Assembly (NCBI GenBank): GCA_022825705.1
Contig: JAJDWH010000043.1
Span: 186,001-250,000, forward strand
DNA from: Alphaproteobacteria bacterium
GTDB taxonomy: Bacteria > Pseudomonadota > Alphaproteobacteria > TMED109
Direction: 5' to 3'
Length of the DNA: 64,000 nt
Positions 45,203 through 54,800 of this stretch are shown here, piece after piece. The first letter of the stretch is position 1. Each line of letters begins with the position of its first letter. A model generated the notes under the pieces. The model searched no databases, was not told the DNA's origin, and worked only from the letters and a program-made list of their open reading frames with translations. The position numbers and the translations under genes were made by a program.

Positions 45203-46389
45203 AGCTCCGGACCCTCGATTCGATTTCGTGGGAAGGGCGGCGGGCGCTCGTTCGCTGCGATCTCAACATCGCCTTCCACCCGGACGGCACGCCCTCGGAC
45301 GTGTCCCGGATGGAGCGCCTCAGACCCACGATCGCCGAGCTCGTCGGACGGGGTGCCAAGGTGGTGCTGGCTTCGCACCTCGGCCGGCCCGGCGGCACGG
45401 TGGACCCGGATCTCTCGCTGACGCAGCTGGTGGAGCCGCTGGGTGAGACGCTCGGGGTGGAGGAAATCGCGCTCCTCGGCGACTGCGCCGGCGGCACGAT
45501 CGAGGCGATTACCCGGGACCTGCAGCCGGGCGGGATCGCCCTCCTCGAAAACCTCCGGTTCCATCCGGGCGAGGAAGCCAACGATCCGGAGTTTGCCGCG
45601 GCCCTCGCGCGGCTGGGGGATGCCTACGTCAACGATGCGTTCTCCGTGGCCCACCGCGAGCATGCCTCCGTCGTCGGGGTTCCCCGGCATCTCGCCTCGG
45701 TTGCGGGTAGGGCGTTCGAGACCGAGGTGGACATGCTCGGGCGGGCGCTCGATGCGGGTGACGGCAGCGTGATGGCGATCGTGGGCGGCTCCAAGGTGTC
45801 TTCCAAGATCGTCGCCCTGCGCAATCTCGTGGGCCGGGTCGACGCCCTCGCCGTGGGCGGCGCCATGGCCAACACGTTCCTCGCGGCGCAGGGTCTGGAC
45901 CTCGGCAAGTCGCTGGTGGAGCCCGAGATGTTTGATGAGGCCCGGGCGATCATCGAGGCCGCGTCGCGATCGGGCTGCGAGCTGATGCTGCCCGTCGACG
46001 TGGTGGTGTCCGATGATGCCGCCGCGGAGCCGCGGGTCGTGCCCGTGGAGCAGGTGCCGTCGGGGCAGCTGGTCTACGACATCGGTCCCGAGACCTGCGA
46101 CGCCTACGGCAACCGACTCACGACCGTGCAAACCCTGCTTTGGAGCGGCCCGCTCGGGCTGTACGAGGTGGCGCCGTTCGACCAGGGCACGGCGGTGGTC
46201 GGACGCACCGCGGCCATGCTGACCCGCGGCGGCGTTCTTACGTCCGTCGCCGGTGGCGGGGACACTGCGGCGGCACTCAGCCGACTGTCGCTGGGCGGTG
46301 GCTTCAGCTACGTCTCCGTGGCCGGCAGCGCGTTCCTCCGATGGGTCGAGGGCCGGAGCCTGCCCGGGCTTCTGCCGCTGGCTGCCTGA
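45199..46389 (+). CDS. pgk: phosphoglycerate kinase
   Basis: The protein has 396 residues from the GTG of VKLRTLDSISWEGRRALVRC, overlapping the gap stop; a longer frame upstream inside gap is a shadow. Substrate loop DLNIAF, LASHLGRPGG, LENLRFHPGEEANDPEFAAA and nucleotide loop SVAGGGDTAAAL are typical. It interconverts 1,3-bisphosphoglycerate and 3-phosphoglycerate with ATP. Confidence 0.96.
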   Translation: MKLRTLDSISWEGRRALVRCDLNIAFHPDGTPSDVSRMERLRPTIAELVGRGAKVVLASHLGRPGGTVDPDLSLTQLVEPLGETLGVEEIALLGDCAGGTIEAITRDLQPGGIALLENLRFHPGEEANDPEFAAALARLGDAYVNDAFSVAHREHASVVGVPRHLASVAGRAFETEVDMLGRALDAGDGSVMAIVGGSKVSSKIVALRNLVGRVDALAVGGAMANTFLAAQGLDLGKSLVEPEMFDEARAIIEAASRSGCELMLPVDVVVSDDAAAEPRVVPVEQVPSGQLVYDIGPETCDAYGNRLTTVQTLLWSGPLGLYEVAPFDQGTAVVGRTAAMLTRGGVLTSVAGGGDTAAALSRLSLGGGFSYVSVAGSAFLRWVEGRSLPGLLPLAA

Positions 46390-46418
46390 CCTCGTCTCCT
46401 CCAGAAGGATTCTTGAGC

Positions 46419-47339
46419 ATGCATGCAACGCCTGAAGTCGAACGCATCCTCAGCCACTACGAGGGGGAATCGCCGGCGCTGCTCGCGAACCTGGGCCGGA
46501 TCCTCATGCACGGTGCGCTCGGCGGCACCGGCCGGGTCCTGATCCTGCCGGTCGACCAGGGTTTCGAGCACGGTCCCGGCCGGTCGTTCGCGCCCAATCC
46601 GGACGGGTACGATCCGCACTACCACTACCAGCTGGCGCTCGACGCCGACCTGAGCGCGTTCGCGGCGCCGCCCGGCCTCCTCCAGGCCGGTGTCGACACG
46701 TTCGCCGGACGCGTGCCCCTGATCCTGAAGCTGAACAGCGGCATGAGCTGGTCGACCGTCAAGGATCAGGCCGTGACCGCGTCGGTGGGCGACGCGGTGC
46801 GGCTCGGGTGCGCGGCGGTCGGGTTCACGATGTACCCCGGTGCCGAGACCCAGTACGGAATGATGGAAGAGCTGCGCGAGATCATCCGCGAGGCGCGGGC
46901 GGTCGGGCTTCCGGCCGTCGTCTGGTCGTACCCGCGCGGCGGTGCGCTCGCCAGGGAGGACGAGACGGCGCTCGACGTGACCGCCTACGCTGCACATCTC
47001 GCGGCGCTGATCGGTGCGCACGTGATCAAGGTCAAGCCGCCGACGGCGCATCTGGCGCAGAAGGAGGCCGCGGCGGTCTACGCCAAGCAAGGTGTGCCGG
47101 CCGGGACCCTGTCCGAGCGGGTCCGTCACGTGATGCAGGCCGCCTTCAACGGCCGGCGGATCGTCGTCTTTTCCGGGGGCTCGGCCAAGGGACTGGATGC
47201 CATCCTGGCGGAAGTGGGGGAGATCGCCCGCGGCGGCGGCCACGGCTCGATCATGGGCCGGAACAGCTTTCAACGGAAGAAGCCGGACGCCCTCGCACTG
47301 CTGAACGCCATCGTTGACATCTACCGGAGTGCATGCTGA
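46419..47339 (+). CDS. class I fructose-bisphosphate aldolase (FbaB/DhnA-like)
   Basis: The protein has 306 residues from MHATPEVERILSHYEGESPA, with AAGGA before the ATG. Key parts are ILPVDQGFEHGPGRSF, LILKLNSGMSW, MYPGAETQYGMMEELREII, HVIKVKPPTAHL (Schiff-base Lys) and IVVFSGGSAKG. It splits or forms fructose-1,6-bisphosphate. It completes the sugar-phosphate operon. Its stop overlaps the thiE start by 7 bp. Confidence 0.92.
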   Translation: MHATPEVERILSHYEGESPALLANLGRILMHGALGGTGRVLILPVDQGFEHGPGRSFAPNPDGYDPHYHYQLALDADLSAFAAPPGLLQAGVDTFAGRVPLILKLNSGMSWSTVKDQAVTASVGDAVRLGCAAVGFTMYPGAETQYGMMEELREIIREARAVGLPAVVWSYPRGGALAREDETALDVTAYAAHLAALIGAHVIKVKPPTAHLAQKEAAAVYAKQGVPAGTLSERVRHVMQAAFNGRRIVVFSGGSAKGLDAILAEVGEIARGGGHGSIMGRNSFQRKKPDALALLNAIVDIYRSAC

Positions 47340-48019
47340 CGCAATCCGGGCCGGGCGGCGCGGGGCAGCGCTGCCGGCTGTACCTGATCACGCCGTCGGT
47401 CTTTGATCTCGAGGCGTTCGTTCCACGGTTCGAGGAAGCGCTCGCCGGCGGCCCGGTGGGCTGCGTGCAGCTGCGCATGAAGGAGGCGGGCGACGCCGCG
47501 GTCGTGGCGGCGATGGCCGAACTCCTGCCCCGATGCCGCGAGCGCGGCGTGCCGCTGGTGTTGAACGACCGGGCCCACCTCGTGGAGATGACCGACGCCG
47601 ACGGGTTGCACGTGGGCGCAGAGGATCTGCCCGCCGTGGCGGCGCGCGAACGGATCGGGCCCGATCGGGTCCTCGGGGTCAGCTGCTACGACTCCAAGCA
47701 TGCCGCGATGGAGGCGGCCGCCAGGGCCGATGCGGACTACGTGGCGTTCGGCGCGTTCTTCCCGACGGCGACCAAGACGCCGCGGGCCCGGCCCAACGTC
47801 TCGCTGCTTAGGGACTGGGACACCGCCACCGTCGTGCCGGCGGTGGCGATCGGCGGCATCACGCCGACGAATTGCGGGCCTCTGGCCGAGGCCGGGGCGG
47901 CCTTCGTGGCCGTGGTCTCGGCGGTCTGGGAACACCCGGACGGACCGGGCGCGGCCGTGGCTGCGTTCAACCGCGCGCTAGACGAGGCGGCGAGTCGGTC
48001 GGCTGTCGATCAGCGGTAG
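47333..48019 (+). CDS. thiE: thiamine-phosphate synthase
   Basis: The protein has 228 residues. Family landmarks are LYLITPSVFDLEAF, VGCVQLRMKEAGDA, PLVLNDRAHLVEMTDADGLH, VGVSCYD-like LGVSCYDSKHAA and FGAFFPTATKTPRARPNVS. It joins the pyrimidine and thiazole halves of thiamine. Its place after tkt makes sense because transketolase needs thiamine diphosphate. The LRMK and FFPT segments carry the usual diphosphate-binding residues. Confidence 0.9.
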   Translation: MLTQSGPGGAGQRCRLYLITPSVFDLEAFVPRFEEALAGGPVGCVQLRMKEAGDAAVVAAMAELLPRCRERGVPLVLNDRAHLVEMTDADGLHVGAEDLPAVAARERIGPDRVLGVSCYDSKHAAMEAAARADADYVAFGAFFPTATKTPRARPNVSLLRDWDTATVVPAVAIGGITPTNCGPLAEAGAAFVAVVSAVWEHPDGPGAAVAAFNRALDEAASRSAVDQR

Positions 48020-48063
48020 CGACGGGGAAGCCCAGCCATTCCCCAAGGGCACAAGGGAAACGG

Positions 48064-48264
48064 TCAGGCTTCGCGCGCTGCGCGCTTGCGCTGCAGCTTC
48101 CGCCAGCGGCGCACGGCTTCCGACTTTTCGCGGGCCCTTCGCTCGGAGGGCTTCTCGTAGGCCCTCCGCTTTTTCATTTCCCGGTACAGACCTTCGCGCT
48201 GGAGCTTTTTCTTCAGCGCCTTCAGGGCCTGATCGACATTGTTATCTCGTACGACGACCTGCAA
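48064..48264 (-). CDS. rpsU: 30S ribosomal protein S21
   Basis: The protein has 66 residues from a TTG ([20 protein letters not shown]); no ATG fits the conserved N terminus. The rest, [20 protein letters not shown] and [20 protein letters not shown], is the alphaproteobacterial form. S21 sits near the anti-Shine-Dalgarno region of 16S rRNA. GAGAGAG precedes the TTG by about 8 nt. A weak start would keep its level low. Confidence 0.93.
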   Translation of the reverse strand: MQVVVRDNNVDQALKALKKKLQREGLYREMKKRRAYEKPSERRAREKSEAVRRWRKLQRKRAAREA

Positions 48265-48625
48265 TGGATGCTCTCTCTCGTGGACGAAATTGCTCAAATT
48301 CCCGTCAGGGCGGTCGCTTTCTATAGCACAGGCGCGGATACGATGGGAAGGCGCCGGGCGCGACACAGGACCGTTTCACGCTGCCGGAACGCTGGCGTTG
48401 CAGTCATGTACGACCCTTGGCGTAACTTGCTGCCCATCGATTCAAAGGAAGATATCCAGATCGGAAATCTCGGGAATAGGTTCTTATTGTTTCCCAGCGA
48501 CGGCGCGGCCAGCGGCCGTGTTGAGTGGCGGCGGATCGCAATCTGCGCGCCGGCGCGGATCGGTCCATGGCGCCGGGCAGGGCCGGGCCATCCAGCCGTG
48601 GCGGTGGGGGCTGCTGCCGAACGGA
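48265..48625. other. 361-bp spacer upstream of rpsU
   Basis: No gene was recognised. On the minus strand TGCTATAGA, about 60 bp before the rpsU start, could be an extended -10 box. Nothing else was evident. Confidence 0.4.
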
Positions 48626-49054
48626 TCAGATGACAGTGAGGGATTCGGCGGTCGCCCGCCGGACAGCGCCCAGGGGTACGGACTTCTCGAGTGTGACGAA
48701 GCGGGCACCGTGCGAGACGGCCAGGGCCAGCAGGTAGACGTCCGTCAGTTGGCGCGGGACCAGCAGTTGATGGCGGTCGACGGCGTGATCGTCGAGCAGG
48801 CTGACGTCATCCGCGAGGAATCGGTGCCACGGGGTGGATACGGCGATTCGGAGCCGCATGACCGCCTCGGCCGACCCCAGCACGTTGGGGTAACGCGGCT
48901 GAGAGAGGATCCGCACACAGCCATTCTGCGTGAGCGGGCACGAGGCCCATCCGTGTTTGATATGCGTCTCCAACCACTCCGAGACCGTCTGGTGCTGGGC
49001 GTGGTTTTCGTCAAGCAGAGCTATCAGGACGTTGACGTCGAGCAGGGCCCGCAT
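48626..49054 (-). CDS. VapC-type PIN toxin
   Basis: The protein has 142 residues. MRALLDVNVLIALLDENHAQ gives the first Asp, QLTDVYLLALAVSHGARFVT the later acidic residue, and a Glu lies in ASCPLTQNGCVRIL-type context. The pattern fits the VapC subfamily with TQNG. It is an RNase toxin, three bases downstream of its antitoxin gene and apparently intact. Confidence 0.85.
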   Translation of the reverse strand: MRALLDVNVLIALLDENHAQHQTVSEWLETHIKHGWASCPLTQNGCVRILSQPRYPNVLGSAEAVMRLRIAVSTPWHRFLADDVSLLDDHAVDRHQLLVPRQLTDVYLLALAVSHGARFVTLEKSVPLGAVRRATAESLTVI

Positions 49055-49057
49055 GGA

Positions 49058-49303
49058 TCAGACTCCCTGCTCATCCCGCAGTTCGTTGACGAGCTCGTTG
49101 GTGACGACCTCGCCCCCGGACGGAATGGGCTTGAAGCCGTAGACGTCTCGACGCGAATGCCTGGGGCCTGCGGAACCGGCCCGGGCCCGCAAGGCCTCGC
49201 GGAGCAGGCCAGAGACGAATTCGCCGGTGGTCGTCTGCTCGCGTTTGGCCAGTTCCTTGACGGCGTACAGGACATCGCCGTCGATGTTCAATGTGGTTCG
49301 CAT
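49058..49303 (-). CDS. VapB-type ribbon-helix-helix antitoxin
   Basis: The protein has 81 residues from MRTTLNIDGDVLYAVKELAK, a classic Arc/CopG start, followed by REQTTTGEFVSGLLREALRA and a flexible tail ending RDVYGFKPIPSGGEVVTNEL. It neutralises the PIN toxin encoded next and probably represses the operon. Confidence 0.85.
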   Translation of the reverse strand: MRTTLNIDGDVLYAVKELAKREQTTTGEFVSGLLREALRARAGSAGPRHSRRDVYGFKPIPSGGEVVTNELVNELRDEQGV

Positions 49304-49685
49304 GCCAGGGTTCTCGTGGCCATCCGGCACGACATGGTAGTGCGACGGTCAACAGCATCCAACATCAAGCATCGACCATCACCGGCGCCAATGCCCGAGG
49401 ATGCGCTTCGTGGCTGGCGGGACGGCGCCGCGCGTTTTGTCCCGCCTCGGTGGGCCCGGCGGCCGCAGAGGCAGGATGCCACTGTTGCGGCGATTCGTCC
49501 GGATGGCGCTGAAATCACGTGACCGTTTCTGGCTCGCCCCTATGGCTTGACATATACTTGACATCCTGATGCACAGCTTAGCTTGCACATGGTAACGCCG
49601 CTCCCCGCGCTCGGTCCCGCGCGCAGCCGTTGCCGATTTCCCGCAGTTGATACACCGGAGCGTCACGCACGCGTGACGACGCCGG
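49304..49685. other. 382-bp divergent spacer with repeats
   Basis: It separates vapB from the DUF218 gene and holds no recognised gene. CTTGACAT occurs twice, 11 bp apart (49546 and 49557). A palindrome CGTCACGC-AC-GCGTGACG lies at 49661-49678, eight bases before the DUF218 start. Confidence 0.5.
49661..49678. promoter_or_regulatory. 18-bp palindrome just upstream of the DUF218 gene
   Basis: CGTCACGC and GCGTGACG are perfect 8-bp arms with a 2-nt centre. Its position covers the expected ribosome-binding region, so it might be an operator or a translation-blocking hairpin. Confidence 0.4.
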
Positions 49686-50294
49686 TTGGAGCACGACCTG
49701 GCGCGCTATAGGCGAGTTGTCCGCACGGTTCCGCTCGTCGTGGCGGGTTCCTGCATCTTCGCGTGGGCCGTCGGACTACAGGGATTCATCCGGTCGCTGC
49801 CGACGGATCCCGCGATCGATTCCGACATCGAAGCCGTCATCGTGCTTACCGGAGGACAGGGTCGACTTGCCGCCGGGTTTCAGCTGCTGGAAGTCAATCC
49901 CGGCGCGCGCCTGCTCATATCCGGGGTCGGAGCGGGCGTACGCGCCGCCGACCTGGTTGTGCCGCAGGGCATCGAGTCCCGGGTGGATCTCGGCCGGACA
50001 GCCACCAATACGGTGGGCAACGCCGTGGAAAGCCGGCAGTGGGCGAAGGAGCGGGGAATCGCTCGGGCCGTCCTCGTCACCAGCGATGTGCACCTGCCGC
50101 GCAGCCTGCTGCTGTTTCGCTATCTGGCACCTGATATCGAGGTCGTTCCGTACCCGGTTACGGGCCCGGGCGACAATCCTCACGACCGGTCGCTCGCGTG
50201 GTACGCCGCCGCCGCGGTCGAGTATTCCAAGTCGATCGTCATGCGGATCATCCTGATGATCGGCGGGCTCGACTACATCGCGGGCAGACCATGA
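49686..50294 (+). CDS. YdcF/ElyC-like DUF218 protein
   Basis: The protein has 202 residues from a TTG without a clear ribosome-binding site. An N-terminal membrane helix (VPLVVAGSCIFAWAVGLQGF) precedes the DUF218 core: AVIVLTGGQGRLAAGFQLLE, ARLLISGVGAG, RTATNTVGNAVESRQWAKER and AVLVTSDVHLPRSLLLFRYL. ElyC/SanA relatives act in envelope and peptidoglycan precursor homeostasis. It is a single gene. Confidence 0.85.
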   Translation: MEHDLARYRRVVRTVPLVVAGSCIFAWAVGLQGFIRSLPTDPAIDSDIEAVIVLTGGQGRLAAGFQLLEVNPGARLLISGVGAGVRAADLVVPQGIESRVDLGRTATNTVGNAVESRQWAKERGIARAVLVTSDVHLPRSLLLFRYLAPDIEVVPYPVTGPGDNPHDRSLAWYAAAAVEYSKSIVMRIILMIGGLDYIAGRP

Positions 50295-50463
50295 TGGCGC
50301 CGGCGACAGGATGCCCGCGGTGGAACCGCGCCAAACAAACGCTATATGCTTGTGTTCATACACTTCCTGGGCGTGTGCACATCTCTTGCCGGGAACGTGG
50401 AGGTTCGCGGGCTGAGCACGTTCGGATCCTTCGCCCGACGATGCCGTCAGCAGTTGCAACATC

Positions 50464-51831
50464 ATGACCGAGCCCACTGGCATCGAAGCTGAACCGAAGC
50501 GCGCCGAGGACGGAGCGGCCCTTGCCGATCCGACGGTGCGCCGCTTCCGATTCTTCCGCGGATTCCGGCGCATTTGGCATGGCCTGCATTTTGTCGGCGT
50601 GCTGGCTGCCGGGATCGCCGTCTTCATGGCTCTGGTCCGCGCCAAGGCACCGCCGGAAATCCTGGACATGACCCTGCCGCCGCTGCCGGTCGCGGCGGCA
50701 ACGGCCCAGGAGGGAGATCATCCGTCGACGATCATCGCCTACGGCGAGGTGGTCGCGCGGCGTTCAGCCGATGTCCGCGCCATCGTCGGGGGGCCCATTC
50801 TGCGGGTGTCGGACCAGTTCGCGAACGGGGCGCCGGTGGTGGCGGGAGAGGTCTTGATCGAACTGGACCCGTTCGAGTACGAGCGTCGGGTCGAGGAGAC
50901 CGCCGCCGCGGTGCGGGAAGCAGAAGCACGGCTGCACGAAAACCGGGAGACCAGCCGCCATCAATCGGACCTCGTGACCCTTGCGGAAGAACGACGGGAC
51001 CTGACGCAGACGGAGTACGAGCGGCAGGTGGATCTTGCCGAACAGAACGTGAGCGCGAGGCGCACGCTGGAGGCGGCGCAGTCCAGGCTGGCGGCGGCCG
51101 AGGCGGAACTGACGCAGCGGCGGCAGCAGGCGACGGCCGGTGCGGCCAAGATCGCCCAGCAGGAAGCGGTGCTCGAACGCTTGCGCGCCGCCGAGGCGCG
51201 GAGTCGTCGGGCCTTGAGCGACACCCAGATCCGCGCTGCTTTCGATGGCTATCTCGCTCAGGTGTCGGGTGACCTGGGCCAGCAGGTCAAGGCAGGAGAG
51301 CGCATCGCCCGGCTGATCGACACCGCCGTGCTTGAAGTCCGGTTCTTCATTCCCGAGCGGCAACTTGCCCGGCTGGTCGAGATCGCCGACCGCGGCATTG
51401 GCGCCATCTGCGTGGTGTCGTGGCGGACGGAGGCGGGCGTTCGGACGTATTCGGCCCGCGTGACCCGCATCGAGGGCGAAATCCAGTCCAACAGGGCCGG
51501 CGTCAACGTGTATGCCCGCATTTCCGATGCCGACCTGGACGCGGATCCGATCCGGCCGGGGGCCTTCGTTGAAGTCGAACTCTTCGAGGAGACCCACGTG
51601 CGAACATTCCGGGTCCCGTCGGAGGCACTGCATCCGGGTCCCAGCCTGCTGGTCGCGGAGGACGGGATCGCGGTTTCCCGGGCGGTCACGGTGGTGGCCC
51701 GGGCGGGGAACACGGTGCTGTTGCGCGGCGATCTGCTCCCGGGCGAGGCCGTGATCGTGACCCGCTCCGGCGAACTTCATCCCGGGGATGCGATCGCGAT
51801 CGTCGCGGACGAGACGCTACGTGGACAATAG
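50464..51831 (+). CDS. RND efflux periplasmic adaptor (membrane fusion protein)
   Basis: The protein has 455 residues. One N-terminal membrane helix (LHFVGVLAAGIAVFMALVRA) is followed by a lipoyl/barrel half (GEVVARRSADVRAIVGGPIL), a long alpha hairpin rich in A, E, R and Q (~140-235), then the second barrel half (IRAAFDGYLAQVSGDLGQQV). It bridges an RND pump to an outer-membrane channel. The stop lies 11 bp inside the pump gene. No TolC-like gene is adjacent. Confidence 0.9.
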   Translation: MTEPTGIEAEPKRAEDGAALADPTVRRFRFFRGFRRIWHGLHFVGVLAAGIAVFMALVRAKAPPEILDMTLPPLPVAAATAQEGDHPSTIIAYGEVVARRSADVRAIVGGPILRVSDQFANGAPVVAGEVLIELDPFEYERRVEETAAAVREAEARLHENRETSRHQSDLVTLAEERRDLTQTEYERQVDLAEQNVSARRTLEAAQSRLAAAEAELTQRRQQATAGAAKIAQQEAVLERLRAAEARSRRALSDTQIRAAFDGYLAQVSGDLGQQVKAGERIARLIDTAVLEVRFFIPERQLARLVEIADRGIGAICVVSWRTEAGVRTYSARVTRIEGEIQSNRAGVNVYARISDADLDADPIRPGAFVEVELFEETHVRTFRVPSEALHPGPSLLVAEDGIAVSRAVTVVARAGNTVLLRGDLLPGEAVIVTRSGELHPGDAIAIVADETLRGQ

Positions 51832-54800
51832 ATCGAGGCTGGTCCCGCGCCGGGGCCTGATTGCCGCGTTCGCCCGTCACCCCACTGCGCCCAACATCCT
51901 GATGCTGATCCTGCTGGCGCTGGGTATTGCGTCGCTGGATCGCCTCAATCGTCAGTTCTTCCCCGACTATTCGATCGACTACGTGAACGTTGAGGTGGTC
52001 TGGCGGGGCGCCAGCGCCGATGAGGTCGAGCATTCGGTGGTGGCCGCGATCGAACCGGAGGTGCGTTTCCTCGATTCGGTGAAACGTGTCACCTCCACCG
52101 CCCAGGAAGGCTACGGCGGGGTGCTTGTCGAGTTCCTGGAAGGGACCGACATGCAGAAGGCACTGGCTGACGTGGAGACGGCCGTGGCCAGGGTTACGAC
52201 GCTGCCAGAGACGACCGAGCGCCCGACCATCACGCGAATCGTTCCGTTTGAACAGGTGGCGAGGATTCGCGTTGCCGGGCCGTACGACGAGGCCCAGTTG
52301 CGGAGCTACGCGAAGGTCCTTCGCGACGGCCTGCTCGCGGCCGGTGCCGACAAGGTCACCATCTCGGACTTTCGTTCACCGGAACTGGTGGTCGATGTGG
52401 AACCGGCCGCGCTCCTCGCGCTCGACCTCAGTCTGAACGATGTCGCCGGCCGCATCGCCGCCCACTCGCGCGACATGCCGGGCGGCGACACGAGCGGTGC
52501 GGCCGAGCTGCAGGTGCGCATGCTCGGCGAGCGCGCCACCGCGCGGGAGCTGGCGGCGCTCGAAATCGTGTCCGATTCGTCCGGACGCACGTTCCGGGTC
52601 GACGACCTGGGGACGGTTTCCGACACATTCGCGGAAGGCATGGCGAGCGGCCGGGCGGGGGGCCGCCTGGCGCTGTCTCTCCACGTGAGCCGTTCGGAGA
52701 CCAGCGACATCCTGGATATCTGGGGGGACATCCAGACGTATCTCAATGGCGACCCGGAAGGGCTGCCCGACAACCTCGAGCTGACGCTCTACCGGATTGA
52801 GGCCGACGGCGTGATGAGCCGGCTCAACATGCTGGTCCGGAACGGGCTGAGTGGCCTCGCGCTGGTCCTGCTCATCCTGTTTGTCTTCCTGAGTCCCCGG
52901 ACCGCGTTCTGGGTCGCCGTAGGAATCCCCACCGCCTTCGCAGCGACGCTGTTCGTGATGTACATCACCGGGCAATCCATCAACATGATCAGCATGTTCG
53001 CCATGATCATGATGCTGGGGATCGTGGTCGACGACGCGATCGTGGTCGCGGAGCACGGACAGATGCAGTGGGAGAGCGGCGTGCCGCCCCTCAACGCGTC
53101 GGTCATGGGTGCAAGCGCCATGCTCTGGCCGGTGGTGGCGGCGTCGGCCACCACTGTGTGCGCCTTCATGCCCATATTCTTCACGACCGGCATCGTCGGC
53201 CAGATCGTCGGCGCGATCCCCTTTGTGGTGATCGCGGTCCTCGCGGCCAGCCTGTTCGAGTGCTTCCTGGTGTTGCCGGGCCACCTGCGCCACGCCTTCA
53301 CCCAAAAGTCAGGCCGCCCCCGCGAGGCCAGGGGGTTCCGGCGGTGGTTCGATAGGGGCTTCGCGGCGTTGCGCGACGGGGTCTACCGACGATTCGTCGC
53401 CTGGGCCCTGACGCGCCGCTACCTCATGGTGGCGGTCGTGGTGGCCTCGTTCCTCGCGGTCGGGGGACTGCTGGCAGGTGGAAAGGTGAAGTTCGTCTTC
53501 TTCCCCCAGTTGGAGGCCAACGTCGCGGAAGTCACATTCTGGTTCCCGGCCGGTACGCCGAGGAGCACCACGGAAGCCATGGTCGACGAGCTGGAACGCG
53601 CTGCCCGCGTCATCGACGATGCCGGGTTCGTCGAGACCATCTACGGCCACGTCGGGCGGACGCCAACGCCTCGGTCCGGACTCGCCGGAGACCATGTCGG
53701 CGGGATGACCCTGCAGCTGATGCCGATCGAGGATCGGAACATTCAGCTGCAGCAGGTCATGGACGCCTGGCGGGCCGAGATCCGCCCCCTGCCGGGGCTC
53801 GAGAACCTGGTGATTGCCCCGCCGCCACGCGGCCCGCCCGGCAAGGAGATCGACATCCGCATCTCCGGCGCCGAACCGGAGGCGCTGAAGGCGGCTGCGC
53901 TCGAGGTCCGGTCGGTGCTCGCGGGTTACGTCGGCGTCAACGACATTCGCGACAACCTCCCGTACGGCAAACGCGAACTCGCGCTCACCCTGACCCAGCG
54001 CGGCCGCGCGCTCGGGTTCACCACGGCCAGTGTCGCCCGCGAAGTACGGGGGGCGTTCGAGGGCATCATCGCGCAGCGGCTGGCGGCAGCGGACGAAGAA
54101 CTGGTGGTCCGGGTTCGGATGCGCCCGGACGCCATGGAGGCGCACGCGCTCGGGACCCTGTTCGTGCGAAGCCCGGCCGGGCTTCAGGTGCCGCTATCCG
54201 AGGTCGTGGACATCACGGAACAGCAGGGTTTCTCTGTATTCCGGCGCGAAAACGGCGTGCGCGAGGTCGCCGTCACGGCCACCGTGGATTCGAGCCGCGC
54301 CAACGCGAACGAGGTGCTGATCCGACTCGCGGACGGTCCTCTCGCTGAGGCGGTCGAGCCGCACGGCGCGCGCTGGCGGCTGGCGGGCCGGAGCGAGGAG
54401 CAGCAGGAAACCCTCCGCGAGATGCGGCTGGGGGCCGCCCTGGGCCTGCTCGCGATCTACCTGACGATCGCACTCGTGTTCGGGTCGTACACCCGTCCCA
54501 TCATCGTCATGGTGGTGATCCCGTTCGCCACCGTGGGAGCGATTCTCGGGCATTTGGTGATGGGCTACGACCTCACGATCATCTCCCTGCTCGGCCTGCT
54601 CGGCCTCTCCGGCATCGTGGTCAACGGGTCGATCATCGTCGTGAACACGATCGACCGGCACGTGGGCGCGGGTGAAGACCTGCTGGAGGCTGTGGTCAAC
54701 GGGAGCTGCGAGCGGTTCCGTGCGGTCATCCTGACGACGGCCTCCACGATCGGCGGTCTGGCGCCGCTGCTCCTGGAGACGAGCTTCCAGGCGCAGTTCA

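Noticed and set aside
49379..49666. Small minus-strand protein starting MTLRCINCGKSATAARGTER
   Set aside because: A lone CxxC near the N terminus is not enough; the rest lacks structure and overlaps repeats in the divergent promoter region.
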